A stretch of 57,076 bases of DNA from Gammaproteobacteria bacterium. GTDB lineage: Bacteria; Pseudomonadota; Gammaproteobacteria; GRL18. The translations under genes were made by a program, and so were the position numbers. How positions within the stretch are numbered: the first letter of the stretch is position 1; each line of letters begins with the position of its first letter. Of this stretch, positions 50,366-57,076 are shown in pieces. The notes under the pieces are model-generated. The model was not told the origin of the DNA. It did no database searches and saw nothing but the letters and a program-made list of their open reading frames with translations. The stretch lies in assembly GCA_027012135.1 (NCBI GenBank), contig JALUZF010000197.1, positions 1 through 57,076 of the forward strand. The letters are read 5' to 3'.

Positions 50366-50659
50366 AATAACTCCATATTTTTATAAGTCATAAGTAAAGA
50401 CGCAGCCACTTTGTTTTTATTCCAAAATAATTATAATAAATTAATGATTTCGTTATTAAAATATTATAAATAGCTAATTAATGGTATTTATTACGTTAGC
50501 TATTTGTGTGTTTGTTACTAATTTAATGTCTTAGATCAGGGAGGTGTAGAACAGGATGTTTGTATTAATATGGTAAGATTTTTATTATAATGACTTAATA
50601 CCGCTAATTTAGTATAGTTGTAACAGTAATACTTATTAATCTGTAACTTGTGAACTATC
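50366..50659. promoter_or_regulatory. AT-rich divergent promoter region, no clear operator
   Basis: The 294-base gap separates the - strand DsrE/porin unit from the + strand fumarate-reductase-like cluster, so it should hold promoters for both. I see no strong -35/-10 pair, FNR-type TTGAT-ATCAA site or hairpin. Several AT-rich TATAAT-like stretches occur near 50430 and 50575-50590. GATCAGGGAGG near 50535 is far from a start codon and unlikely to be a ribosome site. Confidence 0.4.
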
Positions 50660-51307
50660 ATGTCCAGGCCTCTTTCTGAAACACAGGTGAGTTTAACCAT
50701 TAACGGCAGGCCCATTTCGGCACCGCAGTCGCTTTCTGTTATACAGGCGCTCTGGTACGCCGGTTATCCTCGGGTTAAAGGAGTGGGCTGTCTGGAAGGG
50801 GTTTGCGGGTCCTGTCGGGTTATGGTGCGTCGTAAGGGCAGTACTGAACTGAGTATGGAACTGGGCTGTCAGTTATTAATTGAAGAAGGCATGGATGTGT
50901 TCTTTGCTGTTTTTGATACGCCTTCTCACCATCATTATCAACTATCGGATATTCAGTCCTCCTGGAATGTGCAGACTTATTTTCAAAGTATCTTCCCTGA
51001 AGCAGAGCAATGCCGACATTGTCATGGCTGTAATGCAGCCTGTCCACAAGACATTGATGTGGAAACTGCGGTTGATCTGGCTGTAAAAGGTCATTTTAAA
51101 GAATGCGGTGATCTGTTTATAAATTGTGTTATGTGTGATTTATGTATGACCAGTTGCCCTGAGTTTATTGAGCCTAATCATGTGGGGCTGTTTGCCCGTC
51201 GTGTGTCAGCATATTTCGATACCCGTCCCTCCAATCTTATTAATCGCCTGGAAGCTATTCGCAGTGGCCAGATGCAGGTGATTACAGATGATGAGGAAAA
51301 TGATTAA
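50660..51307 (+). CDS. iron-sulfur subunit of a fumarate reductase-like complex
   Basis: The 215-residue protein has a 2Fe-2S ferredoxin-like domain with Cys44, 49, 52 and 70 (GCLEGVCGSC, LGC). Two 4Fe-4S motifs follow, Cys118/121/124/128 (CRHCHGCNAACP) and Cys156/159/162/166 (CVMCDLCMTSCP). It therefore resembles SdhB/FrdB but with two Cx2Cx2Cx3C clusters and no CCG domains or quinone-site residues. It starts the five-gene cluster; its TAA overlaps the flavoprotein ATG by one base. I infer that it carries electrons between the NuoF-like and flavin subunits. Confidence 0.85.
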   Translation: MSRPLSETQVSLTINGRPISAPQSLSVIQALWYAGYPRVKGVGCLEGVCGSCRVMVRRKGSTELSMELGCQLLIEEGMDVFFAVFDTPSHHHYQLSDIQSSWNVQTYFQSIFPEAEQCRHCHGCNAACPQDIDVETAVDLAVKGHFKECGDLFINCVMCDLCMTSCPEFIEPNHVGLFARRVSAYFDTRPSNLINRLEAIRSGQMQVITDDEEND

Positions 51308-52959
51308 TGAGGTCTTCTTCTAATATGAGCGATCATTCAGGACTTACTTATACGCAGGCTCTGAATAATTATCTTCAGCTCAAGGAATTTCCTGCCCGTG
51401 AACTGGATATGGATGAGCAGCAATTGCTGAACACCTTTCATCCTGATTACCGCTCTGAAACTATTACCACTTTAAACGTTGGCCCTAATAAGGGAGAACG
51501 CTGTCATACTCAACTGGCTGAATTACTGCAGGCTGACTCTCGTATTGACGCCTCTGATCTGGCTGGTGTTCGTATTGAAGAAACTGATGTGCTGGTTATT
51601 GGCGGTGGTGGAGCTGGTTGTGCTGCGGCACTGACGGCAGCTGAATCCGGTGCCAGGGTGATTCTGGCCACCAAACTGCGTCTGGGTGACAGCAATACCA
51701 TTATGGCTGAAGGTGGTATTCAGGCTTCGGTACAGAAGCAGGATACTTTACAGGCGCATTATAATGATACCTGGAAAGCCGGTTATAAACTGGCGGACAA
51801 AACCCTGGTTAAACAACTGGTCACCGATGGCCCTGAAACCATACGCTGGCTGATCCAGCAGGGTATGCAGTTTGACCTGGATTCAGCTGGTGATCTGCTG
51901 ACCCGCAGAGCCGGCGGTACATCTGCCAGCCGGGTGGTGCATTTTCGTGATTATACCGGCCTGGAAATGATGCGTGTCCTGCGTGAATCGGTGTATAACC
52001 ATGCGGCTATTGAGGTGCGTAATTATGCACCGGCAGTGGAACTGCTCAGTAATGAGTCCGGTCATTGTGCTGGAGCCATACTGTCTTCTCTGGAAGATTC
52101 CCATTTTCTTCAGATAAAAGCACGCACCGTAATAATCGCCACCGGCGGTATTGGCCGCCTGCATTTAAATGACTTTCCCACCTCCAACCACTTTGGTGCA
52201 ACCGGTGATGGTCTGGTGCTGGCTTATCGTCTGGGTGCCCGCCTGCGGGATCTGGACTCTTTTCAGTATCATCCTACCGGTGTGGCTTATCCTGTTCACT
52301 TGTCCGGTACACTTATTACGGAAGGTCTGCGTTCTGCCGGAGCCTATATTATTAATGCTCAGGGACAGCGTTTTGTTGATGAACTCAAGCCAAGGGATAT
52401 TGTAGCGGCGGCCATTATCAGGGAGTGCAGGGAAGGCAGGGGAGTGGCAGAGCAGGATTTCAGAGGCGTCTGGCTGGATACCGCCGGTCTGGAAAACCGA
52501 AATCCGGGTATTTTACAGCAGCGTTTTCCCAAACTGGTGCAGCTGGGACTGAAAAGCCGTATTGATATCAGAAAGCACCCCATGTTGATTTATCCTACCC
52601 TGCATTATCAGAATGGCGGAGTAATTATAGATAAAAATGGCCAGTCAACGGTGCCCGGTCTGTATTGTGTGGGTGAAGTCAGCGGCGGTATTCATGGCAG
52701 AAATCGTTTAATGGGCAATGCCCTGCTGGAAATTATCAGTTTCGGCCGCAAAGCGGGTGCCGATGCTGCCCGGCAGAGACAGAACCGGGGTCATAAAAAA
52801 ATCACCCTGGATCACATCAGCCGGCTGCGTAGAGAACTGATGCAGAACCATATGCCCATGCAGTTCAGTTCACCCCTGTTATTTCCGGATTATACCCGTC
52901 GTGCAGAAGCTGATGATGATCCGGAGCAGCCAGATCATCCGGGGATGTTTGATTTATGA
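51307..52959 (+). CDS. fumarate reductase/succinate dehydrogenase-type flavoprotein, soluble form
   Basis: The 550-residue protein has an approximately 92-residue N-terminal extension, then the FAD Rossmann motif GGGGAG (99-104). Active-site segments match the FrdA/SdhA/NadB family: SFQYHPTG, GTLITEGLRSAGA, KPRDIVAAAI and TLHYQNGG, with GNALLEIISFGR near the end. The site of covalent flavinylation is Asn130 (SNTIMAEGG) rather than His, so FAD should be bound noncovalently, as in soluble fumarate reductases and L-aspartate oxidase. The gene overlaps its iron-sulfur partner upstream, and its TGA overlaps the NuoF-like ATG by four bases. Direction in vivo is not given by sequence. Confidence 0.88.
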   Translation: MRSSSNMSDHSGLTYTQALNNYLQLKEFPARELDMDEQQLLNTFHPDYRSETITTLNVGPNKGERCHTQLAELLQADSRIDASDLAGVRIEETDVLVIGGGGAGCAAALTAAESGARVILATKLRLGDSNTIMAEGGIQASVQKQDTLQAHYNDTWKAGYKLADKTLVKQLVTDGPETIRWLIQQGMQFDLDSAGDLLTRRAGGTSASRVVHFRDYTGLEMMRVLRESVYNHAAIEVRNYAPAVELLSNESGHCAGAILSSLEDSHFLQIKARTVIIATGGIGRLHLNDFPTSNHFGATGDGLVLAYRLGARLRDLDSFQYHPTGVAYPVHLSGTLITEGLRSAGAYIINAQGQRFVDELKPRDIVAAAIIRECREGRGVAEQDFRGVWLDTAGLENRNPGILQQRFPKLVQLGLKSRIDIRKHPMLIYPTLHYQNGGVIIDKNGQSTVPGLYCVGEVSGGIHGRNRLMGNALLEIISFGRKAGADAARQRQNRGHKKITLDHISRLRRELMQNHMPMQFSSPLLFPDYTRRAEADDDPEQPDHPGMFDL

Positions 52960-54236
52960 ATACGGTATTTAAAAATCATGTCCTGCTGCATCCCAATTCG
53001 CTGGGCAATAACCTCAGCAACTGGCTGAGCAGTTATGGCGGCAGCGGCTTAATAAAAGCTCTGCAGCAGCCGGAGGCTATTATACCCTTGCTGAAGGAAG
53101 CGGGTTTAAGAGGACTGGGCGGCAGCGGTTTTCCGACCTGGAAAAAATGGCAGGCAGTGGCACAGCAGGGCAGTGATACGGACAAATACCTGATCTGCAA
53201 TGGCAATGAAGATGAACCGGGTACCTTTAAAGACGCTTATTTAATGAGCCGCTCGCCTAACCAGGTTATTGAAGGGGCTTTGATCAGTGCCGTGGCTAAC
53301 GGTACTAACCGGATTGTGTTTTATATTAATCCTGAGCAGGATAAAGCTCTGGCCAGTATGCGGGAAGCTGTGGTGCAATGGCAGGCCAGTGAGCTGCTGC
53401 AGCGCACTGAAGCGGTGACAGGTAAGAGCATTGAGTTTCAGGTCATGGCCAGTTCCGGACATTATATTGGCGGGGAAGAAACGGCGGCCATTGAATCAGT
53501 GGAAGGTAAATTTCCTTTTCCACGGGGCAAACCGCCGTATCCGGCGCAATCCGGTGTTAACGGCTGTCCTACTCTGGTCAATAATATTGAAACCCTGGCT
53601 AATATTCCGCATCTGCTGAGAAACGGTGCCCACTGGTTTCAGAAACTGGGTAAAGGCCTTTCATCCGGTACTAAGTTGTACTGCCTCAGTGGTGATGTAT
53701 TATATCCCGGGGTTTATGAACTGCCCATGGGAACCCCCTTATCTGAACTGATTTATATTCATGGCGGCGGCATGCTGCTGGAGAAAAAACTTAAAGCGGT
53801 ATTTACCGGCGGGGTTTCCAGTACTATTTTAACGCCCAAAGATCTGGACGTACCTCTGGACTTTGACTCGGTTCGGATCCGGGGTTCCAGTCTGGGTACC
53901 GGTGCCATGATTGTGGTATCAGAAGGGACGGGTATTGTCAGGCAGGTTACAGAGTACGTTAATTTTTATGCCCATTCTTCCTGCGGACAATGCCCATCCT
54001 GTAAAACCGGTACTTATTATATTTCTCAACTGCTTAACCGCATTGATACCGGTCAGGCCGGAAACCAGGATCTGGATACCCTGATTAACCTGTGTGCCAT
54101 TCTTCCCGGCAGCGGCCGCTGTCATTTACTGGACGGGGCGATTAAAATTGTGGACAGTTCTCTGTTTCATTTTAAGGATGAATATCAGCATTCCTTAAGC
54201 CATTCTTTTAACTCAAAGGCAAAGACTGAACTATGA
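52956..54236 (+). CDS. NuoF-like NADH-binding flavoprotein subunit
   Basis: The 426-residue protein is homologous to the NADH-oxidising 51-kDa subunit of complex I and NAD-linked hydrogenases. The FMN/NADH segments are RGLGGSGFPTWKKW (52-65), CNGNEDEPGTFKD and HYIGGEETAAIESVEGKFPFPR. The cluster Cys motif CGQCPSCKTGT lies near 344-354, with the later Cys in GSGRCHLLDGA, so a 4Fe-4S centre (N3-type) is expected. It is not in a nuo operon. Overlaps of four bases at both ends place it between the fumarate-reductase-like flavoprotein and SucC, so NADH is the likely electron donor or acceptor of this complex. Confidence 0.88.
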   Translation: MNTVFKNHVLLHPNSLGNNLSNWLSSYGGSGLIKALQQPEAIIPLLKEAGLRGLGGSGFPTWKKWQAVAQQGSDTDKYLICNGNEDEPGTFKDAYLMSRSPNQVIEGALISAVANGTNRIVFYINPEQDKALASMREAVVQWQASELLQRTEAVTGKSIEFQVMASSGHYIGGEETAAIESVEGKFPFPRGKPPYPAQSGVNGCPTLVNNIETLANIPHLLRNGAHWFQKLGKGLSSGTKLYCLSGDVLYPGVYELPMGTPLSELIYIHGGGMLLEKKLKAVFTGGVSSTILTPKDLDVPLDFDSVRIRGSSLGTGAMIVVSEGTGIVRQVTEYVNFYAHSSCGQCPSCKTGTYYISQLLNRIDTGQAGNQDLDTLINLCAILPGSGRCHLLDGAIKIVDSSLFHFKDEYQHSLSHSFNSKAKTEL

Positions 54237-55396
54237 ATTTACACGAATATCAGGCCAAAAGTCTGTTTACCGGCTTTGGCATACCGGTGCCGGCCAGTGT
54301 GCCTGTGGGCAGTGCAGAAGAAGCGCTCAGGGCAGCAGAGAATCTCGGCGGTAACAGCTGGATGGTTAAAGCCCAGATCTATGCCGGTTCCAGAGAGTTA
54401 TCAGGCGGGGTAAAACGGGTAAACAGTACTGAAGACCTGACAGCTGTCTGTAATAGCCTGCTGGGTAAAACCCTGGCCACCCCGCAGACAGATGGTGAAC
54501 ACCTGCCGGTTAACCGGGTTTTAATTGAACAGGCAGTCGATATAAAACAGGAAATGTATCTGAGTGCTCTGGTGGACAGAGACAGTGAAACCATCACTTT
54601 TATGGCTTCCACCCAGGGCGGTGTCAATATAGAAGACATTGCAGAAAAAAGTCCGGAAAAAATTATTCATATCCAGGTTAACCCCTGTACCGGTCTGCAG
54701 GCCTATCAATGCCGTCAGGTGGCTTTTGCTCTCGATCTGCAGGGCAGTCATGTTTCAGAACTGACGGATATTATGCTGGGACTGTATGATCTGTTTGTTT
54801 ATAAAGACCTGACCCTGGTTGAAATTAATCCTCTGGTGATCAGTAAGGAAAACACCATTCTGGCTCTGGATGCCAAACTGACTATTGATGATAATGCCTT
54901 ATACCGCCGGCCTGATTTACGGGAAATGCGTGATACCACTCAGGAAAACATCAAGGAGGCCAGGGCGCTGGAATCCGGTATTAACTATATAGCACTGAAC
55001 GGTAATATCGGTTGTATGGTAAATGGGGCAGGTCTTGCTATGGCAACTATGGACTTAATAAAACTTCACGGCGGTGAACCGGCTAATTTTCTGGATGTCA
55101 GCGGCGGTACCACCGCCGAAAAAGTGGCAGAATCTTTTAAACTGATTTTAACGGAGCCGGATGTTAAAGCCATTCTGGTGAATATTTTTGGCGGTATGGT
55201 GCACTGTGACTTAATTGCCGAGGGTATTATTCAGGCCATGCAGGAAGTCAGCGTAGTCATTCCCGTCATTGTTTTTCTGGCCGGAACCAATGCTGCACAG
55301 GGCCTGGATATTCTGGCACAAAGCAGCCTGAATATAGAAACCGCCAGTGATCTGACTGAAGCCGCCCGAAAAGCCGTTGCCTGTGCAGCAACCTGA
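54233..55396 (+). CDS. sucC: succinyl-CoA synthetase subunit beta
   Basis: The 387-residue ATP-grasp subunit matches SucC in length (388 in E. coli). It starts [19 protein letters not shown] and carries [26 protein letters not shown], and a ligase-domain end [29 protein letters not shown] and [17 protein letters not shown]. It activates succinate to succinyl-CoA with ATP and CoA; both directions are possible. The ATG overlaps the NuoF-like TGA. It is followed by sucD after 37 bases. Its location here, away from sucAB, argues for a dedicated role with the reductase cluster. Confidence 0.93.
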   Translation: MNLHEYQAKSLFTGFGIPVPASVPVGSAEEALRAAENLGGNSWMVKAQIYAGSRELSGGVKRVNSTEDLTAVCNSLLGKTLATPQTDGEHLPVNRVLIEQAVDIKQEMYLSALVDRDSETITFMASTQGGVNIEDIAEKSPEKIIHIQVNPCTGLQAYQCRQVAFALDLQGSHVSELTDIMLGLYDLFVYKDLTLVEINPLVISKENTILALDAKLTIDDNALYRRPDLREMRDTTQENIKEARALESGINYIALNGNIGCMVNGAGLAMATMDLIKLHGGEPANFLDVSGGTTAEKVAESFKLILTEPDVKAILVNIFGGMVHCDLIAEGIIQAMQEVSVVIPVIVFLAGTNAAQGLDILAQSSLNIETASDLTEAARKAVACAAT

Positions 55397-55433
55397 CTAT
55401 TGGATACCAACACAGAGTCATTCCGAGAAACCA

Positions 55434-56327
55434 ATGAGTATATTAATTAATAAAGATACCCGGGTCATAGTTCAGGGTTTTACCGGCAAGCAGGGCAGTT
55501 TTCATGCCCGGCAGGCCATTGAATACGGCACTCAACTGGTGGGTGGCGTTACGCCTGGTAAGGGCGGACAGGTTCACCTTGAACGACCGGTTTTTAATAC
55601 CGTACAGGATGCCGTTGCTGAAACAGGAGCCGACGCTTCTGTAATTTATGTTCCGGCGGCTATGGCTGCGGATGCCATACTCGAAGCAACAGAAGCCGGG
55701 ATAAGAGTTATTGTCTGTATTACTGAAGGTATTCCAGTACAGGATATGATCCGGGTCAAAGCTCTGCATCGACAGATGGGCGATAATGCCCCGTATTTAA
55801 TTGGTCCCAATTGTCCGGGCATCATTACCCCGGATGAATGTAAAATTGGTATTATGCCTGCTGAGATCCATCTCAGGGGCAGTACCGGTATTATCTCCCG
55901 TTCCGGTACACTGACTTATGAAGCGGTTCGGCAGACCACTGTTGAAGGCCTTGGTCAAAGCACCTGTATCGGTATTGGCGGTGATTTAATTCAGGGAATG
56001 AATTTTATTGACTGTCTGGCCCTGTTTGAACAGGACAGCGAAACTGAGGTCATAATCTTAGTGGGTGAAATAGGTGGCACCAGAGAAGAAACGGCGGCTG
56101 AGTATATCAGAGAGCATGTTACCAAGCCGGTTGTGGCTTATATCGCCGGTATGACAGCACCACATGGTCGCCGTATGGGTCATGCCGGAGCGATTATCTC
56201 AGGCGGTAAAGGTTCTGCTGCAGACAAAGTAATTGCACTGGAAGCTGCTGGAGTGAACGTTGTAGACTCTCCCGCAGAAATGGGCAGTACCGCCAGCAGC
56301 TTACTGGCTAATAGCTGTAACAGATAA
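55434..56327 (+). CDS. sucD: succinyl-CoA synthetase subunit alpha
   Basis: The 297-residue CoA-binding subunit starts at ATG 55434 ([18 protein letters not shown]). A longer open frame begins at 55377 within sucC but adds unconserved residues. Features include [34 protein letters not shown] and the SRSGTLTYE block. The catalytic phospho-histidine region is [18 protein letters not shown], with His in GHAGA. It is the partner of the adjacent sucC product and completes the enzyme; only AT-rich sequence follows for about 100 bases. Confidence 0.94.
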   Translation: MSILINKDTRVIVQGFTGKQGSFHARQAIEYGTQLVGGVTPGKGGQVHLERPVFNTVQDAVAETGADASVIYVPAAMAADAILEATEAGIRVIVCITEGIPVQDMIRVKALHRQMGDNAPYLIGPNCPGIITPDECKIGIMPAEIHLRGSTGIISRSGTLTYEAVRQTTVEGLGQSTCIGIGGDLIQGMNFIDCLALFEQDSETEVIILVGEIGGTREETAAEYIREHVTKPVVAYIAGMTAPHGRRMGHAGAIISGGKGSAADKVIALEAAGVNVVDSPAEMGSTASSLLANSCNR

Positions 56328-56432
56328 ATACCATACTATAATAAAGCTGACATAATATTAAGCTAAAATAAAAAATTATAATAAAAATAATAATATGGGG
56401 GCTTTTACTGACAACATTAAGAGGTAATCAAA

Positions 56433-56808
56433 ATGAGTGAGTTTATTGTCTGGTCTGATGAATTGAGTGTGGGTATTGAAGAAATTGATGAACAGCACAA
56501 GGTTCTGGTCAATTTAATTAACCGTATGCATAATGCCATTGCTGAAAAACACGGCAGCGAGGTAGTCAGTGGTATTCTGGCTGAGCTGGTAGATTATACA
56601 AAAATCCATTTTGCAGTAAAAGAAAGCCTGTTGAGAATATTAGGTTATCCTGGTTATGAAGAACATAAGAGAACATAAAGACATCCATGATGAACTGCTG
56701 GAGCATGTGTTGGATTTACAGAAAAAAGTAGCCTCGGGTAATACCAATATCAGTTTTGAACTGATGCATTTTCTTAAATCCTGGATCCGCAGACTCTGGG
56801 GTTCTTAA
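56433..56808 (+). pseudogene. broken bacteriohemerythrin gene
   Basis: The frame opens MSEFIVWSDELSVGIEEIDEQHK, typical of O2-binding bacteriohemerythrin, with His22 and His59. It ends early at a TAA (56676-56678). A tandem duplication of GAACATAAGA / GAACATAAAG at 56661-56670 and 56671-56680 inserts ten bases. Removing it restores EEHKDIHDELLEHVLDLQKK with the two downstream His ligands. Other damage is visible: Lys63 occupies the bridging Glu position (HFAVK), and the C-terminal FLKSWIRRLWGS lacks the final His and Asp ligands. I call it a pseudogene rather than an assembly error. Confidence 0.85.
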
Positions 56809-56930
56809 ATATATCTATTTATTCTTATATACGTTAAACTGACAGATTATCCTAAATTGATCAGTAGGTGCAACGAATTAATATAGGATTATTGCAATCA
56901 TGCATTTTTCGTTTTTTTTGAGATATATCT

Positions 56931-57076
56931 ATGAGTTTTTCCTCCCTTGGCCTGTCGCCGCTTATTCTGGATGCCGTAACCGAACAGGGTTATAACGAGC
57001 CTTCACCTATTCAGGCGCAAGCCATTCCCGTTGTTCTGGAGGGCCGTGATGTAATGGCGGCTGCCCAGACCGGAAC
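56931..57076 (+). CDS. rhlE: DEAD-box RNA helicase RhlE (5' part)
   Basis: The gene runs off the window edge; about 48 residues are visible. It starts [21 protein letters not shown], followed by the Q motif [11 protein letters not shown] and motif I AAAQTG, which together match RhlE-type helicases. These unwind short RNA duplexes and assist ribosome assembly and RNA decay. The ATG at 56931 follows an AT-rich leader that also has an ATG at 56900 in a different frame. The remaining DEAD and helicase-C motifs are outside the window. Confidence 0.88.
   Translation, partial: MSFSSLGLSPLILDAVTEQGYNEPSPIQAQAIPVVLEGRDVMAAAQTG

Overview
The window is chromosomal DNA from a gammaproteobacterium. The evidence is the block fabZ-lpxA-lpxB-rnhB-dnaE ... 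accA-tilS-pyrG-kdsA-eno-ftsB, a MutH protein, a CsiV-like protein, and the uvrY(gacA)-uvrC-pgsA order followed by Gly/Cys/Leu tRNA genes. Base composition looks moderate to AT-leaning by eye (not counted). No 16S rRNA or other genus-level marker is present, so I do not name a genus. A free-living or symbiotic chemolithotroph is possible but not shown.

Region by region. 1-14.1 kb is a dense, mostly + strand housekeeping block (lipid A, fatty acid, DNA polymerase III, CTP, KDO, enolase, divisome). Many genes are joined by one-base TAATG stop/start overlaps. 14.1-16.6 kb, on the - strand, carries csiV, mutH and a Bax-inhibitor-1-type membrane protein. 16.8-20.3 kb carries tRNA-Ser, uvrY, uvrC and pgsA. 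20.3-23 kb has a YihY-family membrane protein, a truncated VapC-like PIN toxin and a DUF763 protein that ends in a sliding-clamp-type motif. 23.1-31.4 kb has two tRNA units (Gly-Leu and Gly-Cys, each with its own good sigma70-type promoter). They flank an operon encoding a TonB-dependent receptor, a YfiR-like periplasmic protein and a 1640-residue CHASE8/kinase/receiver/Hpt/GGDEF/EAL hybrid. 31.5-40.8 kb is accessory: an acetyltransferase, a membrane patatin-like hydrolase, a second GGDEF/EAL protein, a thpR gene with an in-frame amber codon, and three unrecognised proteins, two of them lipoproteins. 40.8-48.2 kb holds an exported-looking dikinase-like protein with an in-frame TGA near its start, two class A beta-lactamase-fold serine hydrolases, and a transporter fused to a solute-binding domain. 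48.4-50.4 kb has a phosphate-porin-like channel and a secreted DsrE-like protein. 50.6-56.3 kb is a compact five-gene cluster. 56.4-57.1 kb has a broken bacteriohemerythrin gene and the start of rhlE.

The most interesting system is the 50.66-56.33 kb cluster: a 2Fe-2S/4Fe-4S protein, a fumarate-reductase-like flavoprotein without the covalent-flavin histidine, a NuoF-like NADH-binding subunit, and both subunits of succinyl-CoA synthetase. No membrane anchor is present. The simplest reading is a soluble NADH-linked fumarate/succinate oxidoreductase coupled to succinyl-CoA synthesis, that is, the fumarate to succinyl-CoA segment of a reductive (or reversible) TCA route. The second candidate is the TonB receptor / YfiR / CHASE8 hybrid-kinase operon, which could carry an outer-membrane signal into c-di-GMP metabolism.

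Four reading frames are visibly damaged (vapC remnant, thpR, the dikinase leader, bacteriohemerythrin). This points either to ongoing gene decay or to a draft-quality assembly. I could not run searches; family names rest on motifs recognised by eye.
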